From positions 1 through 6,866 of the forward strand of contig DAOVLS010000123.1 of the NCBI GenBank assembly GCA_030631125.1: a stretch of 6,866 nucleotides of DNA. Direction: 5' to 3'. The position numbers were made by a program, and so were the translations under genes. The stretch comes from Planctomycetales bacterium. GTDB lineage: Bacteria; Planctomycetota; Phycisphaerae; SM23-33. Shown in pieces: positions 1-6,750 of this stretch; the first letter of the stretch is position 1; every line of letters starts with the position of its first letter. Under the pieces are notes generated by a model. It was not told where the DNA came from. It made no database searches and saw only the letters and a list, made by a program, of their open reading frames with translations.

Positions 1-264
1 CTTGCCCCAGTATTTGCGAGCGACGTTTCTGGCAATCGTCGCCACCCAGGTGCGGAATTGTCCTCGATTTGCATCGAAGGTGTGCAGCGACCGGAACGCG
101 CGGATGAAGGTCTCCTGCGTCATGTCTTCCGCGCCATGCCGGTCAAAGCCGCTTCGGGCGAAGTAAGCCAGCACCCGCCCGGCGTGGTCGGCGTGCAGGC
201 GCTCGAAGGCAGCGGCCTCACCCGCCAGACACCGCTGAACAAGTTGTGCATCATTGTCGCTCAT
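1..264 (-). CDS. ECF-type RNA polymerase sigma factor (3' part missing)
   Basis: The protein directs RNA polymerase to a specific promoter set. The window holds the first 88 residues, reading leftward from ATG 264-262; the rest lies beyond position 1. Sigma region 2 is clear. Residues 47-53 read DMTQETF, the core-binding D-x-x-Q-E-[TV]-F signature of region 2.2. It is followed by IRAFRSLHTFD and then FRTWVATIARN at 70-80, the region 2.4 pattern that contacts the -10 element. Region 4 is off the window, so group assignment is not possible. I chose ATG 264 because LVQRCLAGEAAAFERL starts at the usual distance for this family, but no good Shine-Dalgarno precedes it. The same frame stays open to an ATG at 369-367, which would add 35 residues unlike sigma factors. 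The gene diverges from the von Willebrand A lipoprotein gene, which may be its target or partner; that link is inference. Confidence 0.93.
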   Translation of the reverse strand, partial: MSDNDAQLVQRCLAGEAAAFERLHADHAGRVLAYFARSGFDRHGAEDMTQETFIRAFRSLHTFDANRGQFRTWVATIARNVARKYWGK

Positions 265-276
265 CGACCGGTGTAA

Positions 277-306
277 ATTGTCGCCCGGAATCACCCCGCG
301 CGTCAA
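277..306 (-). promoter_or_regulatory. possible sigma-70-like promoter for the sigma factor gene
   Basis: Reading leftward, TTGACG (306-301) is followed after 18 bases by GACAAT (282-277), matching 5 of 6 and 4 of 6 consensus positions. Transcription would begin only a few bases before ATG 264, giving a nearly leaderless message. That would fit the lack of a Shine-Dalgarno there. The call rests on consensus matching only. Confidence 0.3.
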
Positions 307-318
307 CTCGTAGATTTT

Positions 319-347
319 TTTGCGCACCGGCGAGGGCGAAGGATACT
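319..347 (+). promoter_or_regulatory. weak candidate promoter for the vWA lipoprotein gene
   Basis: GATACT at 342-347 resembles a -10 box and lies 17 bases after TTTGCG at 319-324, a poor -35. The start codon is 38 bases downstream. If the divergent sigma factor drives this gene, its own motif should lie in the same interval, but I cannot identify it without more targets. Confidence 0.18.
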
Positions 348-372
348 GGTTTGTAGTTGAAGATGACATGAA

Positions 373-377
373 AGGAG
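373..377 (+). promoter_or_regulatory. ribosome binding site of the vWA lipoprotein gene
   Basis: AGGAG lies 7 bases before ATG 385. It is a strong Shine-Dalgarno and fixes this start, which is also the one that leaves a complete lipoprotein signal peptide. Confidence 0.85.
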
Positions 378-384
378 AGTTGTC

Positions 385-1947
385 ATGAAAGCAGTGCAAA
401 TTGTTGTTCCGGTACTTGTGGTTTGTGCTTTGCTGGTCGGCATCATAATGCTGGGCTGCCAAGAGCGTGCCTACAGTCCCCACATGACCTACGGACCCGC
501 TGCTCGCAAGGCCCACGGCGGGACGCACAACGTCAACGACGCCGCCTTCGATGCGATGTTCTTCAAGAACTACGGCGTCAATCCCTTCATCGACGCCGAC
601 GACGACCATCTTTCCACATTCGCCGTCGATGTGGACACCGGCTCGTACACGCTTGCGCGGTCTTACCTTAACCGCGGCCACCTGCCTGAAAAGGACGCCG
701 TCCGTGTCGAGGAGTTCGTCAATTACTTCAACTACAATTACGCCCCGCCAGCCGACAAAGCCGAGGCATTCGCCGTTCACCTTGCGGCGGCCTCGTCGAA
801 GTTTCGCAAGAACCGCACGCTGCTCCGGGTCGGCCTGAAAGGGCGCGAAATCGACGCCGCCGACCGCAAGGACGCCGTGCTGACGTTTGTGATTGATATT
901 TCCGGTTCCATGGCCCGCGAGGACCGGCTGGAACTTCTCAAGAAGTCGCTCCGTCTGCTGGTGGACCAACTCCGCGAAGGCGACCGGGTGGGAATCGCCG
1001 TCTATGGCTCTCGCGGAAGAAAGCACATGCCGCATCACGGCATTGACGACCGCAGCAAGATCATCCACGCCATTGACGAACTGACAGCGGGCGGGTCCAC
1101 CAATGCCGAGGAGGGAATTAAAATCGGCTATCAAATGGCGAAAAAAGCGTTCAAGGCCGGGGCGATTAACCGCGTGATACTCTGCTCCGACGGCGTCGCC
1201 AACGTCGGCCGGACCGGGCCGGATTCCATCATGAAGCAAATCAAGCACTACGCCGACGAGGGCATCACGCTCTCGACCATCGGCTTCGGCATGGGCAACT
1301 ACAACGACGTGCTCATGGAGCAACTGGCCGACAAGGGCAACGGCAATTACGCCTACGTGGACACTCTGGGCGAGGCCCGGCGGGTGTTCGTTGAAAACCT
1401 TACCGGCACGCTTCAGTTAATCGCGCGCGACGTGAAGGTGCAGGTGGATTTCAACCCGGCCGTGGTGCGGTCGTACCGATTGGTCGGATACGAGAACCGC
1501 GACGTTGCGGACAAGGATTTCCGCGACGACAAGGTTGACGGAGGCGAGATCGGCGCCGGCCACAGCGTAACGGCCCTGTATGAACTGAAACTCTGGCCCG
1601 ACAAGCCCGGCCGACTGGCCACCGTCCACGTCCGCTATAAGGACGCCGAAGGCGAGAACGTCCGCGAGGTCGCGCGGAAGATTGCTGCATCAGACTCGGC
1701 CGGGCGTTTCGAGGACGCCCCCGACTCGGTCCAACTGGCCGCATGCGTGGCCGAGTTCGCCGAAATCCTCCGAAAAAGCTACTGGGCCCGCACCAGCAGG
1801 CTCGACGACGTGCTTGCCCTGGCCAAAAACTGCCGCGGGCGCTTCGACGACCGTCCGGACATCAAGGAACTGGTCAAACTGATTGAAAAGGCCCGACGGA
1901 TGAAGGCTGGGGACAAAGACAACGACGAATCCGGCGCAGCGGATTAG
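385..1947 (+). CDS. YfbK-family von Willebrand factor A domain lipoprotein
   Basis: This is a 520-residue predicted lipoprotein. It opens with a hydrophobic signal peptide (residues 4-24) ending in MLGC, with C25 as the lipidated residue. Residues about 65-150 (LSTFAVDVDTGSYTLAR, then RVEEFVNYFNYNY) match the YfbK-type N-terminal von Willebrand domain. The VWA domain spans about 163-345 with an intact metal-ion-dependent adhesion site: D171-I-S173-G-S175, T239 in GGSTN and D269 in CSDG. The C-terminal YfbK domain follows (YRLVGYENRDVADKDF at 364-379, then GEIGAGHSVTALYEL to about 500). The tail is charged. VWA domains of this class bind a protein partner through a divalent metal; the ligand is unknown. 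Length is near the usual 500-700 residues. It is transcribed away from the ECF sigma gene, with no other gene directly attached downstream. Family assignment is confident; the physiological role is not known. Confidence 0.95.
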   Translation: MKAVQIVVPVLVVCALLVGIIMLGCQERAYSPHMTYGPAARKAHGGTHNVNDAAFDAMFFKNYGVNPFIDADDDHLSTFAVDVDTGSYTLARSYLNRGHLPEKDAVRVEEFVNYFNYNYAPPADKAEAFAVHLAAASSKFRKNRTLLRVGLKGREIDAADRKDAVLTFVIDISGSMAREDRLELLKKSLRLLVDQLREGDRVGIAVYGSRGRKHMPHHGIDDRSKIIHAIDELTAGGSTNAEEGIKIGYQMAKKAFKAGAINRVILCSDGVANVGRTGPDSIMKQIKHYADEGITLSTIGFGMGNYNDVLMEQLADKGNGNYAYVDTLGEARRVFVENLTGTLQLIARDVKVQVDFNPAVVRSYRLVGYENRDVADKDFRDDKVDGGEIGAGHSVTALYELKLWPDKPGRLATVHVRYKDAEGENVREVARKIAASDSAGRFEDAPDSVQLAACVAEFAEILRKSYWARTSRLDDVLALAKNCRGRFDDRPDIKELVKLIEKARRMKAGDKDNDESGAAD

Positions 1948-1971
1948 TATTCTGTAACAACCTGTTTTCAT

Positions 1972-2073
1972 GGGTGCCATATTCTCGCCCGAAACGAAGT
2001 GGAGGGCGTAAACATGTTGTAGCGTAAACATGCCTACACGCTCCGCTTCGCTGCGCGTGAAGGCATGGCACCC
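1972..2073. repeat. compound inverted-repeat element (REP/MITE-like or structured RNA)
   Basis: The spacer after the vWA gene is strongly folded. The outer arms are GGGTGCCAT (1972-1980) and ATGGCACCC (2065-2073), a perfect 9-bp inverted repeat. Inside are a short hairpin CGCCC/GGGCG (1986-1990 with 2004-2008) and a long one: CATGCCTACACGC (2029-2041) pairs with 2055-2067 over 12 of 13 positions around a 13-base loop. The long hairpin's right arm shares three bases with the outer arm, so the two pairings compete at their ends. No T-run follows, so it is not a classical intrinsic terminator. It may be a dispersed repeat, a non-autonomous mobile element or a folded leader. The structure is seen directly; the role is inference. 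Confidence 0.65.
2006..2032 (+). repeat. 11-bp direct repeat, period 16
   Basis: GCGTAAACATG occurs at 2006-2016 and again identically at 2022-2032. Each copy is followed by five bases (TTGTA, CCTAC), which gives a period of 16. The second copy runs into the left arm of the long hairpin. It could be part of the repeat element's internal duplication or a pair of protein-binding sites. Confidence 0.7.
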
Positions 2074-2114
2074 GGCCGCTCGGCAGGGATATATCCGGAA
2101 AACGCAACGCCATT

Positions 2115-2120
2115 TAGGAG
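2115..2120 (+). promoter_or_regulatory. ribosome binding site that sets the GTG start at 2128
   Basis: TAGGAG lies 7 bases before GTG 2128. An in-frame ATG exists earlier at 2065, but it sits inside the inverted-repeat element, lacks a binding site, and would bury the signal peptide behind 21 unrelated residues. Confidence 0.85.
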
Positions 2121-2127
2121 AACTACC

Positions 2128-2868
2128 GTGAAAAGAATAATTTACCTGCTGTTGGTTGCAATTTCGTCGCTCGGCGGATGCGCTTCGTCTTACCAACTGG
2201 CGGCCCCGACGGCGGACCTTGCCCGGTCGGGTCTGATTAACGACCCTGCCCAGGTCAGCAAACTCGAAAAGGCAATAACCGACGGCGACATCGCCAAACT
2301 GCTGGATGCCGACGTCCGGGCCAAGTTGCCTACCGGCGTAGCCGTCGCCAAGATTAGCAATTATTTGGATCTAACGACGCTCGATACGGAAGAATTGCGG
2401 ACATGGGAAAATGTCATCGTCACCCAGGCGCACATCAGCGGTGTCCACCCTATCTCCGCGACGATGCTGCTGGGCCAAAAACTTACGCTCCGGTCCCTGC
2501 GAGAGGCAGCGGCGAAAATGAATTGCGAACTGCTGCTGGTATATCTCCAGGGCGATTCGTCGGTGGACAACTTCAACAACGCGGCTGCGCTGTACTGGAC
2601 CTTCATAGGCTTATGGACCGTGCCCGGCAACGTTATCGAGCACAGAACGGTAATGCAGGCTATCCTTGTCGATTGCCGGACGGGTATGATCCTCGGCACC
2701 GCCACTGGTGACGCTCACGAGAAACGCCTGTGTCCCGCCGCCTTCGCCAGCATACGAAGGGATGAACTCGCCGCCGAAACGCCCGCCAAGGCCTTGGTCG
2801 ATTTGCAGAAGGGCGTCGGGAAATTGCTGAAGCGAGTCGTCGAAACCGCCGTCGCCAAAGCCGGATGA
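2128..2868 (+). CDS. predicted lipoprotein of unknown function (246 aa)
   Basis: I do not recognise this protein. Starting at GTG 2128, it has a basic N-terminus (VKR), a hydrophobic stretch (4-15) and the lipobox LGGC with C18 as the predicted lipidation site, so it should be membrane-anchored outside the cytoplasm. Residues 25-95 look mostly helical and polar. From about 95 the pattern becomes alternating: WENVIVTQAHIS, then LREAAAKMNCELLLVYLQGD (124-143), then an aromatic and hydrophobic stretch ALYWTFIGLWTVPG (154-167), then VMQAILVDCRTGMILGTATG (175-194). A helix, strand and paired-strand order ending in D-x-R-T-G-x-I-x-G recalls other envelope lipoproteins of unknown role. The C-terminus (220-245) is probably an amphipathic helix. 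It ends with tandem stops TGA-TAA, whose last bases overlap the binding site of the next gene 13 bp downstream. The two genes very likely share a message. Confidence 0.85.
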   Translation: MKRIIYLLLVAISSLGGCASSYQLAAPTADLARSGLINDPAQVSKLEKAITDGDIAKLLDADVRAKLPTGVAVAKISNYLDLTTLDTEELRTWENVIVTQAHISGVHPISATMLLGQKLTLRSLREAAAKMNCELLLVYLQGDSSVDNFNNAAALYWTFIGLWTVPGNVIEHRTVMQAILVDCRTGMILGTATGDAHEKRLCPAAFASIRRDELAAETPAKALVDLQKGVGKLLKRVVETAVAKAG

Positions 2869-2881
2869 TAAGGACAACTCT

Positions 2882-3505
2882 ATGAGGCTTGTTGCTCTGA
2901 CAATCCCGATGGTTTTTCTGCCGCTGCTGAATGGTTGCGGTTTAGTCTTCGTCCCGACAGTCCAGCAATATCCTGGTCCTGTTAAGGCTGTGAGAATCGG
3001 TGATGCGCATTCAGAGGAGATACTCACTGACGCGCAAGTCCGATTTGAGATCGTGAAGTATGTGAACTGGATTCGATATCCTCCCGGCCTTTCCCCTACT
3101 GAGCCTGACTATACGTCCCCTGGCACCAGCACAAAAGACGAAGACGTGGTCATTCTGGACCAGACCTCCGACAAGGCAGGAAGGTTCACGTTCCGACGGA
3201 AGAGCATGTGGGGGGCCATGCAGATATGGTTACCCCTTCCCCCCATTTTGGGACCTGCAATTCTCCATGAGCATCGCGCCTACATACTCGCTTCGGCACC
3301 TGGGCATTGTCAATTGATCTTCCAATACAGCCCGGCATACCCGCCTACCCCTGGAGCAAAATTCTCACTTCCTGACCCACGGCACGGCCGTGCTACGTTT
3401 GACGATAGCGGGATGCTGACTATCTACTTGGGCAAAGCTGTTCGGGAACCTTATACCACGACATGCCCACGCTGGCTGAAAAACTGGCGGGGTGGGAGAA
3501 AGTAA
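2882..3505 (+). CDS. predicted lipoprotein of unknown function (207 aa)
   Basis: This is the second gene of a probable two-gene unit. Its Shine-Dalgarno AAGGA (2870-2874) lies 7 bases before ATG 2882 and overlaps the preceding gene's second stop codon. A signal peptide (residues 3-17) ends in LNGC, predicting lipidation at C19. I do not recognise the family. The segment at about 98-140 (DKAGRFTFRRKSMWG, then AYILASAPGH) faintly resembles carboxypeptidase-regulatory-like or transthyretin-type beta domains, where G-x-F-x-F strands precede an A-P-G-[YH] turn; this is a weak inference. Prolines are frequent and the C-terminus is basic. Codons end in A or T visibly more often than in the vWA gene or the first lipoprotein gene, so it may have a separate history. 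A periplasm-facing location is likely; function is unknown. Confidence 0.8.
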   Translation: MRLVALTIPMVFLPLLNGCGLVFVPTVQQYPGPVKAVRIGDAHSEEILTDAQVRFEIVKYVNWIRYPPGLSPTEPDYTSPGTSTKDEDVVILDQTSDKAGRFTFRRKSMWGAMQIWLPLPPILGPAILHEHRAYILASAPGHCQLIFQYSPAYPPTPGAKFSLPDPRHGRATFDDSGMLTIYLGKAVREPYTTTCPRWLKNWRGGRK

Positions 3506-3683
3506 GCAACGTTTATTATTTGGCCGGAAACGATCCGCCGGTCGTACCGGTCGCCGCCGCTTGCGGGGTGGTTTTCGCAGCGTTTATGGGCGTTCGGTTG
3601 GCAGGGCGAAGTCATTTCTCCCGCCACCGTCAGCAATCCTTCGTCGCTAAAACCGGCGGGGCTGTGTAGAATGGCCCGCATTC
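3506..3683. other. 178 bp spacer without a convincing gene
   Basis: Reading frames cross this stretch on both strands, but none has a ribosome binding site, a recognisable domain or a plausible start. A 7-base direct repeat CCGGTCG occurs at 3538-3544 and 3547-3553, and only short imperfect hairpins are visible. No T-run terminator is seen for the lipoprotein genes and no clear promoter for the next gene. Confidence 0.5.
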
Positions 3684-4799
3684 ATGGACACAATTACACA
3701 GGGTCTTCTCGGCGCGGTAACGGCCCAGTTGGGCTTTCGCGAGCGGATCGGGCGCGACGCTTCGTGGGTTGCGGCGGCTACGGCTGTCGTGCCCGACCTG
3801 GACATTTTAGTAAAGCCGGTGTTGAACATGGCGGGCATGGAGGTCAGCGACCTGACCATGATGCACTATCACCGGGGGCTCAGCCATTCGCTTCTGATGA
3901 CACCGGTCATCGCCGCAGTCGTCGCGGTCGCCTGGTGGTTGGCAAGGCGACGTATCTCCCGAAACGCAAACGCCTCCGACCAATCCGGCGCAGACGCCGG
4001 CTCACAATCCACGCAGGCCCGGCGCAGGCCGGCGTTTGGGCTGTTGTACGCCTGCTGCTTCGTCGCTGCCCTGTCGCATCCGCTGCTGGACTGGTGCACT
4101 ACATACGGCACGCAAATGCTGTCGCCGATTACGAACACGCGATACGCCATTGACGCCGTACCGATTGTCGACATCTTCTACACGCCCGCATTGATCCTGA
4201 CGCTGCTGGCCTGCCGGTTCGTTCGCAAGTTCAAGACCAAGCCTGGCCGGGCTGCGATTATTATCGGCGTTACCGGCTTTGTCCTGTCCACCGGCTACCT
4301 TGCCACCGGTGCAGCCATCGGCGCACGCGTTTGTGCCGCGACGGAAAAAACTCTGAACCTGAATCATGCGCGGGCCTATCCGATACTCGGAACGATCCTT
4401 CTGTGGCGCGTTACCGCCGAGGACAAAGACGCCTGGTACACTGCCCGCCATAACATCCTGTTCAGCCGCCCGCTGGAAAGAAGCCGATTTACCCGCCGGG
4501 CCAAGGTTCATAACGAATGGATCAGTCGCGCCCGCCGCCTGGAGGAGATAAAAACTTACGAGTGGTTTGCGATGGGGCAGATGCGCGCCGCCTACAGCCG
4601 CCGGGACGGTTTGCACGTTGTCGAGTTCCACGACATGCGATACGGCGCCATGCCGGGCAGTCCCGACAGCATGTGGCCTATGCTGGTAACGTTCGACAAA
4701 ACAGGCAGGGTGCTGAACATTTCCCGTCGGCTTTCGCGGCGGCGCGCAGACAGAAGCGAACTTCTCAGGCGTATCTGGCACGATACGTGGAACCCCTGA
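3684..4799 (+). CDS. YdjM/YfhP-family membrane protein, putative metal-dependent hydrolase
   Basis: This 371-residue inner-membrane protein belongs to the DUF457 (YdjM/YfhP) family, usually labelled membrane-bound metal-dependent hydrolase. The family hallmarks are in order: DTITQGLLGA at 2-11, PDLD at 37-40, HYHRGLSHS at 61-69, and HPLLDWCTTYGT at 132-143. The conserved Asp and His residues are the presumed metal ligands. Hydrophobic segments lie at about 70-86, 117-131, 163-179 and 190-213, with a polar linker at 88-115. Residues about 220-371 form a soluble, Arg- and Trp-rich C-terminal region; YfhP-type members also carry such a tail. The start at 3684 lacks a good ribosome binding site, but it gives the family's typical N-terminus and no in-frame ATG follows for 48 codons. 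The gene stands alone and converges on ribBA. The enzymatic label is by family only; the substrate is unknown. Confidence 0.92.
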   Translation: MDTITQGLLGAVTAQLGFRERIGRDASWVAAATAVVPDLDILVKPVLNMAGMEVSDLTMMHYHRGLSHSLLMTPVIAAVVAVAWWLARRRISRNANASDQSGADAGSQSTQARRRPAFGLLYACCFVAALSHPLLDWCTTYGTQMLSPITNTRYAIDAVPIVDIFYTPALILTLLACRFVRKFKTKPGRAAIIIGVTGFVLSTGYLATGAAIGARVCAATEKTLNLNHARAYPILGTILLWRVTAEDKDAWYTARHNILFSRPLERSRFTRRAKVHNEWISRARRLEEIKTYEWFAMGQMRAAYSRRDGLHVVEFHDMRYGAMPGSPDSMWPMLVTFDKTGRVLNISRRLSRRRADRSELLRRIWHDTWNP

Positions 4800-4811
4800 C
4801 CCGTGTTCTTT

Positions 4812-6047
4812 CTACAGATCATCCAGTATATGCCCCATCCTGTCTTTCTTCGTTTTCAGGTAATGGCGGTTGTGATCGTGGGGCGGGATTTGCAGGCCGA
4901 CGCGCTCGACGATCTTCAGGCCGAAGCCCTCCAGACCGTAGATTTTACGCGGGTTGTTCGTCATCACGCGAAGTTGCGACAGGCCAAGGTCGCGGAGTAT
5001 CTGGTTTCCGATGCCGTAATCGCGATGGTCCGGCTCGAAGCCAAGATCGACGTTGGCATCGACGGTGTCCAGCCCCTTTTCGATCTGGAGCTTGTAGGCA
5101 CGCAGTTTATTTATCAGCCCGATGCCGCGTCCCTCTTGGCGGATATAGACAAGCGCGCCCGCACCGGCGGCCTCGATGGCCGCCAGGGCTGTTTGCAACT
5201 GCGCTCCGCAATCGCACCGCAGCGAGTCGAAGACGTCGCCGGTCAGGCATTCGCTGTGAACGCGAACCAGTGCGGGCTTGTCATACGGGACAGGTTTGCC
5301 CGTTTTATCCAGTTTACCGACAGGCCCTTTGCACAGGGCAATATGCGGCTCGGGGTCCACCTGCGATTCGTAGGCAATCAGGCGGAAATCGCCGGTAGCT
5401 AGCGATATGTCAAACTCGACCGCCCGCTCGATCAGACGGTCCCGGCGAAGGCGATATTTAATGAGGTCGGCGATGGTACACATCTTCAGTGCGTGGGTGG
5501 CGCAGAATTTTTTCAGGTCGGGAACCCTGGCCATGGTTCCGTCGTCGTTCATTATCTCGCAGATAACGCCGATAGGTTTCATCCCCGCCAGGCGCGCCAG
5601 ATCGACCGCCCCTTCGGTCTGTCCCGCCCGAACGAGCACTCCGCCGTCACGGGCACGCAGCGGAAAAACGTGTCCGGGATGGACGAAATCGCCCGTAGCG
5701 GCGTCAGGCAGACAGGCCAACTCGATAGTCCGCGACCGGTCGGCTGCCGAGATACCCGTGGTAATCCCCGTAGCCGCGTCGATAGTTACCGTAAAAGCGG
5801 TGTTGAAACGCGAGGTGTTGTCGGTCGCCTGGGGATACAGCGCCAGGGCGTCGGCCTTCTCGTTCGTCATAGGCAGGCAAATCAGGCCTCGCCCGTAACT
5901 GGCCATGAAGTTGATTATCTCCGGCGTAACGCTCTCGGCTGCGCATACAAGGTCGCCCTCGTTCTCGCGCGACTCGTCATCGACCAACACGATAAGCCTG
6001 CCCGAGCGAATCTCTTCCAGAATTTCCTCAATCGGCGAAAAAGGCAT
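4812..6047 (-). CDS. ribBA: bifunctional 3,4-dihydroxy-2-butanone-4-phosphate synthase / GTP cyclohydrolase II
   Basis: This 411-residue cytoplasmic enzyme supplies both precursors of riboflavin. One half turns ribulose 5-phosphate into dihydroxybutanone phosphate; the other opens GTP to the diaminopyrimidine. The N-terminal synthase domain (about 1-200) carries [10 protein letters not shown] (23-32), [12 protein letters not shown] (97-108), [10 protein letters not shown] (123-132) and [14 protein letters not shown] (142-155). The position before TE is Gln, where many homologues have His; E145 is retained. The C-terminal cyclohydrolase domain (about 210-411) has the zinc cysteines C267, C278 and C280 in HSECLTGD and [14 protein letters not shown] (303-311), D340 and R342 in the D-x-R-D-Y motif, and TNNPRK (363-368). 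Both domains look complete. The gene lies 16 bp after pgsA on the same strand, with GGAG (complement of 6058-6061) 10 bases before its ATG, so it is probably co-transcribed. No FMN riboswitch lies in the gap. Confidence 0.98.
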   Translation of the reverse strand: MPFSPIEEILEEIRSGRLIVLVDDESRENEGDLVCAAESVTPEIINFMASYGRGLICLPMTNEKADALALYPQATDNTSRFNTAFTVTIDAATGITTGISAADRSRTIELACLPDAATGDFVHPGHVFPLRARDGGVLVRAGQTEGAVDLARLAGMKPIGVICEIMNDDGTMARVPDLKKFCATHALKMCTIADLIKYRLRRDRLIERAVEFDISLATGDFRLIAYESQVDPEPHIALCKGPVGKLDKTGKPVPYDKPALVRVHSECLTGDVFDSLRCDCGAQLQTALAAIEAAGAGALVYIRQEGRGIGLINKLRAYKLQIEKGLDTVDANVDLGFEPDHRDYGIGNQILRDLGLSQLRVMTNNPRKIYGLEGFGLKIVERVGLQIPPHDHNRHYLKTKKDRMGHILDDL

Positions 6048-6063
6048 GTCTAAAATTCTCCGT

Positions 6064-6687
6064 TCAATTCACGTCGTCTTTGTCTATCCGGTTGTTCAGG
6101 TGGTTGGTGTCTGCCTCTGCTACGAACGTCAGCCCTATCCGGGTGTAACTGACCACCGAGAGGGCGCTAAACCCGGCTACAGCATACCATAAAACCCTCG
6201 CCAGGTGCGTCCCAATCGACAGGCCAAGCAGGTTCAGTTCCGGGCTGATGAGCACCGCGGCGACCATTGCGACCTGTCCGGCGGTGCATATTTTTCCAGG
6301 CCAGGACGGCAGGACGTGCACGCTGCCCGTCAGCAGAAATATAATCAGGAACCCGGCAATAACCCACAGGTCCTTTCCGACAATCATTACAACGACCCAC
6401 CCCGGCAGTGTCGCGCCTTTGACGGCAGAGTCCGGCAGCGAAAGCAGAACTACCGCACAGACAATCAACGTCTTGTCAGCCAGCGGGTCGAGAATAGCGC
6501 CGAGGCGGGTTTTACATTTCAATCGACGGGCCAGAAAACCATCGACAACATCAGACGCCGCCATGAACGCAAACAAACCCATCGCCAGGTAACGATAAAT
6601 CGGCTGGGCCTGATGATTCTGAAGGAGCACCACGAACGGCGCTACCAGCAGCAACCTCAGCAGCGAAAGACGATTGGGCCAGGTCAG
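6064..6687 (-). CDS. pgsA: CDP-alcohol phosphatidyltransferase, probably phosphatidylglycerophosphate synthase
   Basis: This integral membrane enzyme transfers a phosphatidyl group from CDP-diacylglycerol to an alcohol. In PgsA the alcohol is glycerol 3-phosphate, the first committed step to phosphatidylglycerol. The signature D-x2-D-G-x2-A-R-x8-G-x3-D-x3-D is intact. Counted from a CTG at 6687-6685 it uses D46, D49, G50, A53, R54, G63, D67 and D71. Several hydrophobic helices follow, and [10 protein letters not shown] fits the family's G-K-x-x-T segment. Total length is about 207 residues, slightly over the usual 180-200. The conserved N-terminal motif ([15 protein letters not shown]) lies upstream of the first standard start, TTG 6654. 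No ATG, GTG or TTG precedes it in frame before the stop at 6774-6772. I therefore propose CTG 6687 as the start, with modest confidence in that point. The closest alternative is another CDP-alcohol phosphatidyltransferase such as a cardiolipin synthase-type member. It is first in a probable pgsA-ribBA operon. Confidence 0.88.
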   Translation of the reverse strand: MTWPNRLSLLRLLLVAPFVVLLQNHQAQPIYRYLAMGLFAFMAASDVVDGFLARRLKCKTRLGAILDPLADKTLIVCAVVLLSLPDSAVKGATLPGWVVVMIVGKDLWVIAGFLIIFLLTGSVHVLPSWPGKICTAGQVAMVAAVLISPELNLLGLSIGTHLARVLWYAVAGFSALSVVSYTRIGLTFVAEADTNHLNNRIDKDDVN

Positions 6688-6713
6688 ATAGGCCCAGGGG
6701 CGGGCTGCGCCCG
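6675..6713 (-). promoter_or_regulatory. two small hairpins at the pgsA start
   Basis: In the leftward transcript, CGGGC/GCCCG (6713-6709 with 6705-6701, 3-base loop) is followed by TGGGCC/GGCCCA (6696-6691 with 6680-6675, 10-base loop). The proposed CTG start (6687-6685) sits in the second loop. No Shine-Dalgarno is visible nearby. These could modulate initiation or be chance in GC-rich sequence. Confidence 0.35.
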
Positions 6714-6747
6714 ATTGCGGATTGTGGATTGCGGATTGCGGATTGCA
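6713..6747 (+). repeat. heptanucleotide tandem repeat, five GATTGCG-type units
   Basis: Five head-to-tail 7-base units are seen: GATTGCG, GATTGTG, GATTGCG, GATTGCG and GATTGCA. Three units are identical, and the second and fifth differ by one base each. The array is three bases from a second heptamer array and lies immediately before the pgsA start. Such short tandem heptamers are typically variable in copy number. Confidence 0.95.
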
Positions 6748-6750
6748 GGA

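Noticed and set aside
58..276. Open frame on the plus strand over the sigma factor gene
   Set aside because: It is antisense to a clear sigma region 2 and has no domain or ribosome binding site.
2066..2082. Sigma-54 promoter suggested by TGGCAC
   Set aside because: The required TTGC-type -12 element is absent at the right spacing, and the TGGCAC is explained by the outer inverted-repeat arm.
1690..2196. 168-codon leftward frame across the vWA gene end and the spacer
   Set aside because: It runs antisense through the conserved vWA C-terminus and the inverted repeats, with no recognisable protein features.
3463..3669. Possible small gene in the spacer, rightward
   Set aside because: It begins inside the preceding lipoprotein gene, has no ribosome binding site and no recognisable features.
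4002..4781. 259-codon leftward frame opposite the YdjM-type gene
   Set aside because: The opposite strand carries the conserved family motifs; this frame is a GC-rich antisense shadow.
4800..4811. Shared bidirectional terminator between the convergent genes
   Set aside because: The 12 bp gap has no hairpin and no flanking T-runs on either strand.
4517..5398. 293-codon rightward frame spanning the convergent gene ends
   Set aside because: It overlaps both the YdjM-type gene and the cyclohydrolase half of ribBA, and its translation is Arg/Ser/Pro-rich, as expected for a shadow frame.
6048..6063. FMN riboswitch upstream of ribBA
   Set aside because: Only 16 bp separate pgsA and ribBA, and no conserved RFN-type segments are visible there or near the operon start.
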